A stretch of 64,000 bases of DNA from Thermodesulfobacteriota bacterium (lineage in GTDB: Bacteria > Desulfobacterota > Syntrophorhabdia > Syntrophorhabdales > JANXAF01). The stretch covers positions 1 to 64,000 of the forward strand of contig JANXAF010000007.1 of assembly GCA_025062045.1 (NCBI GenBank), given 5' to 3'. Shown piece by piece: positions 46,241 through 54,600 of this stretch. The position numbers were made by a program, and so were the translations under genes. The first letter of the stretch is position 1. The number at the start of each line of letters is the position of its first letter. The notes under the pieces are model-generated. The model was given only the letters and a program-made list of their open reading frames with translations, did not search any database and was not told the origin of the DNA.

Positions 46241-46247
46241 ATGTCAA
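46219..46247 (-). promoter_or_regulatory. Candidate promoter of the nicotinate-type operon
   Basis: Minus strand TTGACA (46247-46242), 17-base spacer, TAGTTT (46224-46219). The -35 is perfect and the -10 poor, which suits an activated or derepressed promoter. It overlaps the last codons of the upstream phosphoesterase gene. Confidence 0.45.
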
Positions 46248-47347
46248 GAGGTTTTTTCCAAATCTATCACAGTTATCTCGGGTGGGGCCAAAAATCTAAT
46301 CGGAGGACCCCATGTACCGAGTCCTCTCGAAACGTAAAGGTGAGAGCCTCTGCCGAGAATCTTATGTCCACTTATGTGTTTAAAAAATGCACGAGTTATA
46401 AGAGAAAAGGGAAAGATCTGACCACCATGTGTATGTCCGGAAAGCTGAATGTCGAATAGTCCCACACAATCTTCGATTACAATCGGTCTATGCTTGATAA
46501 GAATCTTAAAATCGTTAGGATTCAGATTTTCAAGAAGCGCTCTCTCAAGCCCCGCGCTTGAATATAGATCATCGATACCAACGATTGATATCCCATTCCT
46601 TATCCTTTCGGATTCGTTCGCTAAGAGCTTGAAGCCCGCTTTTTCAAAAAATACCTTTGCTCCATCCAAACCAATATAGTACTCATGGTTTCCAGTAACC
46701 GCGAATTTGCCGTATGTCGGTTTGATGGATAAGAAAGACTCAACGAAACGATTAATCTTATCAGGATGTCCATCAACTATATCCCCTGTCGCGACAAGGA
46801 TATCAGGTTTTAGATGGTTTATCTTTTTTAGACACTCCTCTAGGTCGCGATCCTTCGTCATTATACCTAGATGAAGGTCCGATATCTGAACGATTCGTAC
46901 GGATATGGTATCTTTTGGCAGTTTTTCAGTTTTTAAAACAAGCCTTTCGATTTTTACTTCTTTTGCCTCGAAAAACCCGTAAATTACAAGGACGAGAGAA
47001 AAAAAAAGGGGGACAAGAAACTCGAGCCTAGGAATGGAAAATATGCGTCTTTTCTGTAAGATACCAAAAACGACAATAGAAAGATCGAAGATGACTGAGG
47101 AAGAGAAAAAGAGAAAAATGAACGCCATCCATGAGTAACCCAAATATCCAACAAAGATCGCTTCTTTCTCGTAACTTTCTCTCTCTAAGATCCTCATAAG
47201 GACAGGGGATAAGATTAAAACCAAAAAAATAAACGACACAAGAAACGAGAAAAGATGGGGTAGCTTTATGGCGCTTCTTAGCTTGAGAAAGAAATGGACG
47301 TGTAGTAGCGTATACAAAGTAAAAAAAATAAAAAGGAAGGTTGTCAT
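46244..47347 (-). CDS. Membrane-anchored metallophosphoesterase (YaeI/YkuE type)
   Basis: 367 residues with four or five hydrophobic segments in the first 140, then a calcineurin-like domain: ISDLHLG (metal-binding Asp and His), ATGDIVDGHPDK, VTGNHEYYIG and LSGHTHGGQIFPF. Relatives act on membrane lipids such as UDP-diacylglucosamine or lipid phosphates, but the substrate here is unknown. It lies directly upstream of the catabolic regulator and is divergent from the dolichol-kinase-like gene. Confidence 0.85.
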   Translation of the reverse strand: MTTFLFIFFTLYTLLHVHFFLKLRSAIKLPHLFSFLVSFIFLVLILSPVLMRILERESYEKEAIFVGYLGYSWMAFIFLFFSSSVIFDLSIVVFGILQKRRIFSIPRLEFLVPLFFSLVLVIYGFFEAKEVKIERLVLKTEKLPKDTISVRIVQISDLHLGIMTKDRDLEECLKKINHLKPDILVATGDIVDGHPDKINRFVESFLSIKPTYGKFAVTGNHEYYIGLDGAKVFFEKAGFKLLANESERIRNGISIVGIDDLYSSAGLERALLENLNPNDFKILIKHRPIVIEDCVGLFDIQLSGHTHGGQIFPFSLITRAFFKHISGHKILGRGSHLYVSRGLGTWGPPIRFLAPPEITVIDLEKTS

Positions 47348-47383
47348 AGTCTACGAACCCGGTGAAGTTATTTATCACAAAAT

Positions 47384-47923
47384 ATGGTTTTGAGAAATAT
47401 ATTTCACACTTCCGGTTCTTTAATTCCCTTCTCATACATCTTTTTCGGTAGGGATTTTGCCTTTGTCCTTTCGCTAATGGCATTCGTTACTATTTCGATT
47501 TTTGAGCTTTTTAGGATAAAAGGGGGGATAAAAGTCAGAATAGTCGAAAGGTTACTAAAGACAAAGGAAAGTAAAAGACCAACTGGAAGTTTTTACTTCC
47601 TTCTGGCATCAATTTTCGTAATCCTACTCTTTGAGAGTGAAGCTGCGATTCTTTCCCTCTTTGTCCTTTCATTTTGCGATCCGCTTGCCGCATCCTTTGG
47701 GCGCAGATTCGGTAAAAAAAGGTGGAGAGGGAAATCACTGGAAGGTTCGATGGTCTTTTTTTTGGCAAGCCTTCTATTCCTATTTTTCGCAAAAGTAGAT
47801 ATTGAAAGTTGTATTCTCGTCTCTTTAGTCTCTACCCTCACTGAATTCTTCTCCACAAGACTTGATGACAATTTCACGATACCTCTTTCTACGGCTTTTG
47901 CTCTCCAGTTCTTTAGTTTTTGA
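47384..47923 (+). CDS. Dolichol kinase / CTP-dependent lipid kinase-like membrane protein
   Basis: 179-residue protein with about six hydrophobic segments. The conserved region LSFCDPLAASFGRRFGKKRWRGKSLEGS resembles the active-site region of dolichol kinases and phosphatidate cytidylyltransferases (Asp, then GRRFGK, then KSLEGS). It may phosphorylate an isoprenoid alcohol or diacylglycerol. The 3' end overlaps rlmI by 11 bases in convergent orientation. Confidence 0.75.
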   Translation: MVLRNIFHTSGSLIPFSYIFFGRDFAFVLSLMAFVTISIFELFRIKGGIKVRIVERLLKTKESKRPTGSFYFLLASIFVILLFESEAAILSLFVLSFCDPLAASFGRRFGKKRWRGKSLEGSMVFFLASLLFLFFAKVDIESCILVSLVSTLTEFFSTRLDDNFTIPLSTAFALQFFSF

Positions 47924-49094
47924 AACATTGCAAAAAAAAGCATTTCAAGTACTCTCCTTCGACGAAGGGAAGTGGGACGGGATGGTCAATCCCGTGGGTA
48001 TAGACTTCAAGTATCCGGAAAGAAGATTTTGCCTTTGTCGCAACATCGATTAAAAGGCGCCTAAACTCCTCTAAGCCCAGGTGGTACGAACAGGAGCAGG
48101 TGACGAGTATCCCCCCATCTATAAGAAGATCCATTGCCTTTCTATTTATGTACCTATAGCCTAAAACCCCTCTTTCTTTTTTCGTTCTTTCCTTTATAAA
48201 AGCTGGTGGATCGAGGACTATCGCATCGTAAGTCTCTTTATGATCCCTAAACACTTTTTTTACATCACCCTTTATGTTCTCCATCCTTTCTGTCTTAAAA
48301 CCGTTGATTCTCACATTTTCCTTTGCCAGTTCTAGGGCGTCGCTTGAGGTGTCTATGTTTATTACGCTTTTTGCTCCCCCTGCAAGAGCGTAGACCGCAA
48401 AACCGCCCGTGTAGGAAAAACAGTTCAAAACTTTCGCGTCCCTTGCATACTTCAGAAACGCTTTCCTCTTGTCCCTCTGATCTAGGAAAAACCCTGTCTT
48501 TTGACCCCTTTTGAGATCGACCAAAAAATTAAGACCATTTTCTCTAATTTTTATGAGGTCTGGGATTTTTCCACGGATCGCGCCGTATTTCTCTTCAGGT
48601 TTTTCGTTCTGACTAGTGTATATCTCTGATCTCTCATAGATTCCTTTCGGTCTTACAATCTCCTCTAACGCTTCAATGATTTCATTTCTCCATTGGTCCA
48701 TTCCTTTTGTGTGAAACTGTATAACAAGGTAGTCCGCGTATTTGTCCACAACAAGTCCGGGAAGCATGTCACCTTCGCTATTTACAAGTCTATAGGCGTT
48801 AGTATCGGTATTCTCTACGTATCTTTTCCTCACCCAGAGGGCGTTTGCGATCCTTTTCTTGAAAAAATTCCTATCGACTTTTTCAGACTCATCGTATCCC
48901 CATACTCTCACCGAGATCTGAGAGTAGGAATTAAAGTAACCGGTTGCAATGAATTTTCCGCTTTCGTCTACAAGTTTTACCGGAGTTCCAGGCCTTAGTC
49001 CATCCGGAACGTAAAGGAGAGCTTTAGAGTAGACCCAGGGATGTCTCGCAAGAATCGGACCAATCTTTTCCTTCTTTACGACAAGAGGGATCAT
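47913..49094 (-). CDS. rlmI: 23S rRNA (cytosine-C5) methyltransferase RlmI family
   Basis: SAM-dependent rRNA methyltransferase of 393 residues. An N-terminal PUA domain (ARHPWVYSKAL) precedes a Rossmann fold with LNCFSYTGGFAVYALAGGAK (SAM site), VLDPPAFIKE (motif IV) and a cysteine-containing TCSCSYHL (motif VI). This matches RlmI, which methylates C1962 in E. coli. It follows the Moco genes by eight bases, likely as the last gene of that transcript. Confidence 0.86.
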   Translation of the reverse strand: MIPLVVKKEKIGPILARHPWVYSKALLYVPDGLRPGTPVKLVDESGKFIATGYFNSYSQISVRVWGYDESEKVDRNFFKKRIANALWVRKRYVENTDTNAYRLVNSEGDMLPGLVVDKYADYLVIQFHTKGMDQWRNEIIEALEEIVRPKGIYERSEIYTSQNEKPEEKYGAIRGKIPDLIKIRENGLNFLVDLKRGQKTGFFLDQRDKRKAFLKYARDAKVLNCFSYTGGFAVYALAGGAKSVINIDTSSDALELAKENVRINGFKTERMENIKGDVKKVFRDHKETYDAIVLDPPAFIKERTKKERGVLGYRYINRKAMDLLIDGGILVTCSCSYHLGLEEFRRLLIDVATKAKSSFRILEVYTHGIDHPVPLPFVEGEYLKCFFLQCFKN

Positions 49095-49102
49095 CTACCC
49101 AT

Positions 49103-49591
49103 TCAAGTACCGCATTCTTCCGTTGAACCTTTAAGCTTGGAAAGGGTATGCGGTATTGCATCAATAACAAAAGAGAGACATTCTTTTGCTGCCTTAGGAC
49201 TTCCCGGTAAATTTATTATGAGACTTTTCTTCCTTATTCCACATATTCCCCGCGAGATTATGCCATGGGGAGTTATTTTATAACTCTCTACCCTCATAAT
49301 CTCTGAGAAACCGGGAAGTTCTTTTTCTATCACTCTTTTTGTTGCCTCAGGAGTCACGTCCCGGGGACTAATCCCTGTTCCCCCTGTGGTGATAACTAGG
49401 TCTATTCCTTCCTCATCGATAAGTTTTGCTATTGTGGTAGAGATCGTCTCTTCCTCATCCGGAACGACAATTATCTTTTCGACAAGGTATTTATCTTCTA
49501 AGAGAGCTCTTACAGAAGGTCCACTTTTATCTTCCCTTTCACCCCTTGACCCTTTATCACTTACCGTTACTATTGCGGCTTTGTACTTCAC
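49103..49591 (-). CDS. mog: Molybdopterin adenylyltransferase (MogA/MoaB family)
   Basis: 162-residue protein that adenylylates molybdopterin before molybdenum insertion. It starts VTVSDKGSRGEREDKSGP and has the family motif TTGGTGISPRDVTPEAT and LINLPGSPKAAKECL. Overlaps the MOSC gene by four bases within the Moco operon. Confidence 0.9.
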   Translation of the reverse strand: MKYKAAIVTVSDKGSRGEREDKSGPSVRALLEDKYLVEKIIVVPDEEETISTTIAKLIDEEGIDLVITTGGTGISPRDVTPEATKRVIEKELPGFSEIMRVESYKITPHGIISRGICGIRKKSLIINLPGSPKAAKECLSFVIDAIPHTLSKLKGSTEECGT

Positions 49592-50028
49592 TCTATGACC
49601 TCAATGGGATCTCCAACTTTCACCACACCGCCCTCAATAACTTCGGCAAAGATTCCTTCTTTTGGCATTATGCAGTCACCCGCCATATAGTAAATGGCAC
49701 ACCTTTCGTGACACTCTTTTCCGATCTGGGTCACGCGGAGAATAACTCTTTCACCCACTTTAAGTTTCTTTCCTAAAGTAAGAGATGATAAGTCGAGCCC
49801 TTCTGTTGTTATATTTTCCGCAAAATCTCCTGGTCCCACATCCAGTCCAAGATTTCTCATCTTCTCAATACTTTCGATTGAGAGAAGGCTTACCTGTCTA
49901 TGCATAAACCCGAAGTGTCCGTCTCCTTGAAGGCCCTTGTCTTTAACGAGAAAAGCATTATTGACGTTCCTTTTTTTTTCTCCCTTTTTTTCACTTGTGT
50001 TCACTGATATTACCCTTCCCTTATTCAT
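49588..50028 (-). CDS. MOSC domain protein
   Basis: 146 residues with the MOSC pattern: FLVKDKGLQGDGHFG, a QVSLLSIES segment, GDFAENITTEGLDL and VTQIGKECHERCAIYY containing cysteines. Such proteins occur in bacterial Moco operons next to MogA and MoaC, and may handle sulfur for or carry the cofactor; the precise role is unknown. It is joined to both neighbours by four-base overlaps. Confidence 0.85.
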   Translation of the reverse strand: MNKGRVISVNTSEKKGEKKRNVNNAFLVKDKGLQGDGHFGFMHRQVSLLSIESIEKMRNLGLDVGPGDFAENITTEGLDLSSLTLGKKLKVGERVILRVTQIGKECHERCAIYYMAGDCIMPKEGIFAEVIEGGVVKVGDPIEVIE

Positions 50029-50495
50029 CTTACGAACCTTCCGCTTTTGCCGCCTTCTTTTTCAATAAGATAAAAAGGACCGAGCACAATCCTTTTATCC
50101 ACGGCTTTTAGCATGTCGTAGACAGTAAGCGCACTCACAAGGACAGCTGTGAGGGACTCCATCTCAACGCCGGTTTTGCCTTCGCATTTTACCGTGCTTT
50201 CTATCTCTAGGGCTGATTCCACGTCATTTAAGCTAAACTCTATCTCTACGTGGGATAGAAGAAGCGGATGGCAAAGAGGGACAAGCTCATGAGTTTTCTT
50301 TGCAGCCATTATTCCGGCAAGTCGGGCAGTTCCCAAAATGTCTCCTTTTGGTCCTTCCCCTCTTTTTAGAAGCTCGTACGTGCTCTTCGACATTTTCACA
50401 CACCCGTACGCTTTAGCCTGCCTGAGTGTGATTTCTTTTCCGCTTACATCTACCATTCTTGCCTTGCCTTCTTCATCTATATGGGTAAGTTTCAC
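50025..50495 (-). CDS. moaC: Cyclic pyranopterin monophosphate synthase MoaC
   Basis: Converts the MoaA product to cyclic pyranopterin monophosphate. 156 residues with MVDVSGKEITLRQAKA, KKTHELVPLCHPLLLSHVEI and KTGVEMESLTAVLVSALTVYDM, the characteristic sequence blocks. The start is GTG, one base after the moaA stop. Confidence 0.95.
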   Translation of the reverse strand: MKLTHIDEEGKARMVDVSGKEITLRQAKAYGCVKMSKSTYELLKRGEGPKGDILGTARLAGIMAAKKTHELVPLCHPLLLSHVEIEFSLNDVESALEIESTVKCEGKTGVEMESLTAVLVSALTVYDMLKAVDKRIVLGPFYLIEKEGGKSGRFVR

Positions 50496-50496
50496 A

Positions 50497-51471
50497 CTAG
50501 CCTCCGATATGTCTTAAACTTCTCTGGCATTTCCTTATGAGGCCATGTTCTTCCTTCCTTTCCGGTTTTTCTTTTACAGCCTTCACAATAAGCCTTTCTA
50601 TTTCTTCGTCAGAAGCTCCGCTCCTTAAGGCACTTTTTAAATCATATTCCACATCTGAAAAAAGGCAGGGCTTTATCCTACCTCTGGAAGTTAAGCGGAT
50701 TCTGTTACAACTTGTGCATAGGTGGGAGGAGACCGGACTTATAAAGCCCACCTTGCCTTTTCCGTTTTTTATCCTGTAAACCACAGCCGGTCCCTGTTCA
50801 GAGTTTAAATCCGGTTCAAGTTCGAAATGCTCCTCTATCCGTTTTCTTATAAGCTCTGTCGGAACTACTCTCTCTTCCGTCCAGAAGCCTTCTTCCCCGA
50901 AGGGCATAAATTCTATGAACCTTATCTCCAAGTCAAGCCTACTGGCAATCTCAACAAAGTCGACAACTTCGTCATCGTTTATGCCTTTTATGATGACCGT
51001 GTTTATCTTTACAGGTCTAAGCCCAAAAAGGAGGGCTTTTTCTATTCCCCTTATAACCTTTTCTATTTCGTCAAAACCCGTTATGTATCTGAAACGGTCC
51101 TTCTTTAAAGTGTCCAGGCTCACATTTATCCTTTTTAAGCCACATTCCTTAAGTTCCGAAATTTTTTCTTCCAGAAGTACTCCGTTCGTTGTAAGGCTTA
51201 TGTCCTCTATCCCTTCAATAGACGTTAAACTCCTAATAAGCAGTGAAAGGCCCTTTCTCAGAAGAGGTTCTCCGCCTGTGAGTCTTACCTTCGTTATTCC
51301 CAATTTCGAACATACCCTTACAAATCTGGTGATTTCTTCGTAAGATAGGATTTCGCTATGCGGCACGAAGGGTACCTTTCCGTCTACACAGTATCTACAT
51401 TTAAGGTTACACCTATCGGTAATCGATATCCTTAAGTAGTTGATCCGCCTTTCGAACCTATCTTTTAACAT
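50497..51471 (-). CDS. moaA: GTP 3',8-cyclase MoaA
   Basis: Radical SAM enzyme that begins Moco synthesis from GTP. 324 residues with the SAM cluster motif CNLKCRYC near residue 20, RLTGGEPLLR, and the second cluster region CTSCNRIRLTSRGRIKPC. The functional C-terminal double glycine (RHIGG) is present. It overlaps the upstream MoeA-type gene by 14 bases. Confidence 0.96.
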   Translation of the reverse strand: MLKDRFERRINYLRISITDRCNLKCRYCVDGKVPFVPHSEILSYEEITRFVRVCSKLGITKVRLTGGEPLLRKGLSLLIRSLTSIEGIEDISLTTNGVLLEEKISELKECGLKRINVSLDTLKKDRFRYITGFDEIEKVIRGIEKALLFGLRPVKINTVIIKGINDDEVVDFVEIASRLDLEIRFIEFMPFGEEGFWTEERVVPTELIRKRIEEHFELEPDLNSEQGPAVVYRIKNGKGKVGFISPVSSHLCTSCNRIRLTSRGRIKPCLFSDVEYDLKSALRSGASDEEIERLIVKAVKEKPERKEEHGLIRKCQRSLRHIGG

Positions 51472-53365
51472 ACTTTATCTTTCCTGTGTCGGCTAAATTG
51501 TAGCCTCCGATAATCTCTAGCTTCTTTTTGAACTCCCCAGATGTGATTATATCATATATGGTCTCAAATTTAGCGTCCTTAACAAACTCCTCGGATACGA
51601 GGAGATCAAAATCTTCCTCCGCAAGGGGTATGAAATCGAGGTCAAAAAGTCTTGCCACACTGAATGTTGTCAATCCGCAGTCCGCAATTGATTCCTTTAT
51701 CATTATTCCTACCCTTGTGTGGGAAGACTCTTCTCTATCGTATCCGTCTATCTTTTCCTTTGGAATGCCCTTTTGAGAAATAAGCGTATCAAAAAGGATT
51801 CGAGTTCCGGATCCATACTGTCTGTTTACGAACTTTACCCCTTCCTTTGCTATATCTTCAATCCCTCTTATCTTTTTCGGGTTTCCTTTTTTCACCGCTA
51901 TACCTATTATCCTTTTTGCAATGTTTATGAGTCTCCAACTCCTTTCCGGCAGATACTTTTTGAGGATGGGGATGTTATAGATTTTCTCATCCGGATCAAG
52001 TATGTGGGTTGTTGCAAGATCCGATACTCCCTTTTTGAATGCCAAAATACCCCCCAAACTTCCAACATGGATACTTAAAAGATCGAAAGCAGAGTTTTGT
52101 CTCTTTAAGATGTCCCTAAGATAAGAAAGACATATATCGTGACTTCCTACGATGTTTATGCGGTTCTCTATGTGAGACTTCTCCTTAATGAGGAAACAGA
52201 GCGCCTCCTCATTTTCATCAAGACCTTCCAGATTCTCAGGAATGCTCAATATTCCGTCAGCCATCGAAAGGGACGATATGAGGCTTGCCCCTCTTGGAAG
52301 GGGTACGGCGTAAAAATCATTGCCTTTTTTTAAAAGGTTAACCCTCAAAAGCTCTTCAATACCCAATCTTGAAGGAATTTTATAGGCAGTTCTCACCTTT
52401 ATTGATTCTCTTTCTATCCGCTTTCCTACAGAACTTTCGTAAAACGGAGTTAGAAATTCAATAAAACAGAACACAGCGCTTACGGGGTAACCAGGTATCC
52501 CAAAGACTGGCTTATCGTTTATTTTTCCGAAAAGAAAGGGTTTACCAGGCATCATCGATACTCCATGGAATATTACCTCCCCTATCTTATCTATCACTTT
52601 TTTTGTGAAATCTTCGCCTCCAGCGCTTGTTCCCGCATTGATGACGATTAAATCAACGTAATCAACAAATTTTCTAATCTCCTCCTCCAATTCCGATTCG
52701 TTTTTTGCAATCTTGCCTTTTTTTACTTCGAAACCAATGGATTCACCAAGAGAGGAAAGCACGTATGAATTGAAGTCAGTAACGAATCCTTTCTTTCCAA
52801 CTCTTTCTGGCTCAATGTAAGGATCTATGACCTCTTTTCCTGTGGGGATGATTACCATTCTAGGCTTTCTAAGGACATGGACGTGTGTAACGCCGGATGC
52901 GATGAGAAGTCCTATATCGTACGAGGTTATAGTGTGGTAGGTTGGCAAAAGAATTTCATAGGCTACAGTGTCCTCCCCTATCATTCGCACGTTCTGCCAA
53001 AGATTCGCTGGCTTTCTGATCACTATCCAGTCCTTTTTATCCTCCACTTCTTCTACCATTATCACCGCGTCTCTGCCTTCGGGTAATGGATCACCTGTAT
53101 TTACGGGATACGCTTCTTGGAACTTTTTAAGCTCTAAAGGGTTTGAGATGTCAGCACCCTCAGTTTTTTTTGAGGCTACAGCATACCCATCCATGGCCGA
53201 AAGGATAAAAGGGGGGTTAGAGATTTTAGCGTAAACAGGTCTTGAGGTAATCCTGTCTTTGGCCAGATATGTAGGGATGAGTTCCTCTTCTTCTATTTTT
53301 TTTGTATTTTCGACTATAATTTTCTGGGCTTCCTTTTTCGATACAGTCTTTAAGTATCTTTTCAT
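51458..53365 (-). CDS. MoeA fused to a periplasmic-binding-protein-like domain
   Basis: 635 residues: a MoeA molybdotransferase (residues 1-400; SAMDGYAV, VIPTGKEVI, NAGTSAGGEDF, GKPFLFGKI, GIPGYPVSAVF) followed by a PBP-like domain (about 405-635; IVGSHDICLSYLRDIL, NRQYGSGTRILFDTLI). The C-terminal domain resembles ligand domains of molybdate- or tungstate-responsive proteins, and this architecture is known in bacteria and archaea. It may choose between molybdenum and tungsten or use a different oxyanion. Overlaps the following moaA and preceding moeA. Confidence 0.9.
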   Translation of the reverse strand: MKRYLKTVSKKEAQKIIVENTKKIEEEELIPTYLAKDRITSRPVYAKISNPPFILSAMDGYAVASKKTEGADISNPLELKKFQEAYPVNTGDPLPEGRDAVIMVEEVEDKKDWIVIRKPANLWQNVRMIGEDTVAYEILLPTYHTITSYDIGLLIASGVTHVHVLRKPRMVIIPTGKEVIDPYIEPERVGKKGFVTDFNSYVLSSLGESIGFEVKKGKIAKNESELEEEIRKFVDYVDLIVINAGTSAGGEDFTKKVIDKIGEVIFHGVSMMPGKPFLFGKINDKPVFGIPGYPVSAVFCFIEFLTPFYESSVGKRIERESIKVRTAYKIPSRLGIEELLRVNLLKKGNDFYAVPLPRGASLISSLSMADGILSIPENLEGLDENEEALCFLIKEKSHIENRINIVGSHDICLSYLRDILKRQNSAFDLLSIHVGSLGGILAFKKGVSDLATTHILDPDEKIYNIPILKKYLPERSWRLINIAKRIIGIAVKKGNPKKIRGIEDIAKEGVKFVNRQYGSGTRILFDTLISQKGIPKEKIDGYDREESSHTRVGIMIKESIADCGLTTFSVARLFDLDFIPLAEEDFDLLVSEEFVKDAKFETIYDIITSGEFKKKLEIIGGYNLADTGKIKYVKR

Positions 53366-54600
53366 GACTCATAAAAATAGACGTCCACTTCCTCGCCTTT
53401 TTCGTACCCTTCGCGATTTTCATCCACTACTATGTATCCGCAAGAAAAAGTAAGGACTGATATCACTGCCGATTTTGCAAAGATAGGTTCCACAAAAATC
53501 TCTCTACCTTTGGGAATTATCCTTACGTTAACGTACTCTTCGATACCTTGACTTGACGGAACATTGGTAATTAGCACTCCTTTTAAAGTCTTTGGCGATG
53601 TCTCACTACATCCGGCAACCTTAAGAAAGAACGGTACAACAAACCTATATGTGACTATAAGACAGGATAGTGGGTGTCCTGGCAGACCAAAAAAGGGTTT
53701 GTCCCATATTAGCCCAAAAAGAAAGGGCTTTCCCGGCCTTATGTTTACTCCGTGAAACAAAATCCTTCCTCCCGATTTTTCCAAGGCTTTGGCTATCACA
53801 TCCCTTTCTCCTTTGGAACTTCCCCCACTTACACAGAAAATGTCGCAATCCTTCACAAGTGAAAGTTTGTTCACAACATCTTCTATCTCATCTTTTGCTA
53901 TGCCAGGAGTTACTGTCTCACCTCCAAGCTTAGTGAAAAGACCATCCAAGAGATACCCGTTTATATCACGGATTTTTCCCGAACCTGCCTTTTCATCCGG
54001 AGAAACTATCTCGTCTCCAGTTGAGATTATGGCAACTTTTGGCTTTTTGAATACAGGAATCTTCGTAAGCCCCAAAGCGGCAAAGATGCCGATGTCGTGA
54101 ACGGTTATCCTTTTTCCCTTTTTAAAGATGATGTCCCCTTTTTTTATATCCTCGCCCATCCGTACTATATTTTCGCCCTTGTAGACAGGCTTCATAATCT
54201 CAACTACATCCCCCATCTCTCGTGTAAATTCCTGCATAATCACGCTATCAGCTCCGGAAGGAACATACGCTCCCGTACTCACATAGACACATTCGCCCTC
54301 AGAGACCGAAATCTTCGGTAATTCCCCAACCCGTACGCTTCCTTTTTTCCATAAAACAAGTGGGTTCGTCTCAGAAGCACCTTGGGAATCCTTCGAACGC
54401 ATAGCGTAGCCGTCTACAAGCGAACGGTCGAAATAGGGCAGATCCTCAGGCGAGATTAAATCCGAAGCAAGTACTCTTCCTAGACAACTTTTTATACTTA
54501 AACTTTCAAAGCCCAAAGGTGTTACATAAGAATCGATAATCTCCCTCGCATATTTTGGGCTTACCGTTGTCAAAAAATCGAGCTTCACTTTATGGCCCAT
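53362..54600 (-). CDS. moeA: Molybdopterin molybdenumtransferase MoeA
   Basis: 412 residues with the MoeA pattern: DRSLVDGYAMRSKD, VSTGAYVPSGADSVIMQE, IISTGDEIV, VSGGSSKGERDVI, RPGKPFLFG and FGLPGHPLSCLIV. Inserts molybdenum into adenylylated molybdopterin. As the second MoeA in this operon it may be specialised for molybdenum while the fused one handles another metal. It overlaps the radical SAM gene by 11 bases. Confidence 0.92.
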   Translation of the reverse strand: MGHKVKLDFLTTVSPKYAREIIDSYVTPLGFESLSIKSCLGRVLASDLISPEDLPYFDRSLVDGYAMRSKDSQGASETNPLVLWKKGSVRVGELPKISVSEGECVYVSTGAYVPSGADSVIMQEFTREMGDVVEIMKPVYKGENIVRMGEDIKKGDIIFKKGKRITVHDIGIFAALGLTKIPVFKKPKVAIISTGDEIVSPDEKAGSGKIRDINGYLLDGLFTKLGGETVTPGIAKDEIEDVVNKLSLVKDCDIFCVSGGSSKGERDVIAKALEKSGGRILFHGVNIRPGKPFLFGLIWDKPFFGLPGHPLSCLIVTYRFVVPFFLKVAGCSETSPKTLKGVLITNVPSSQGIEEYVNVRIIPKGREIFVEPIFAKSAVISVLTFSCGYIVVDENREGYEKGEEVDVYFYES

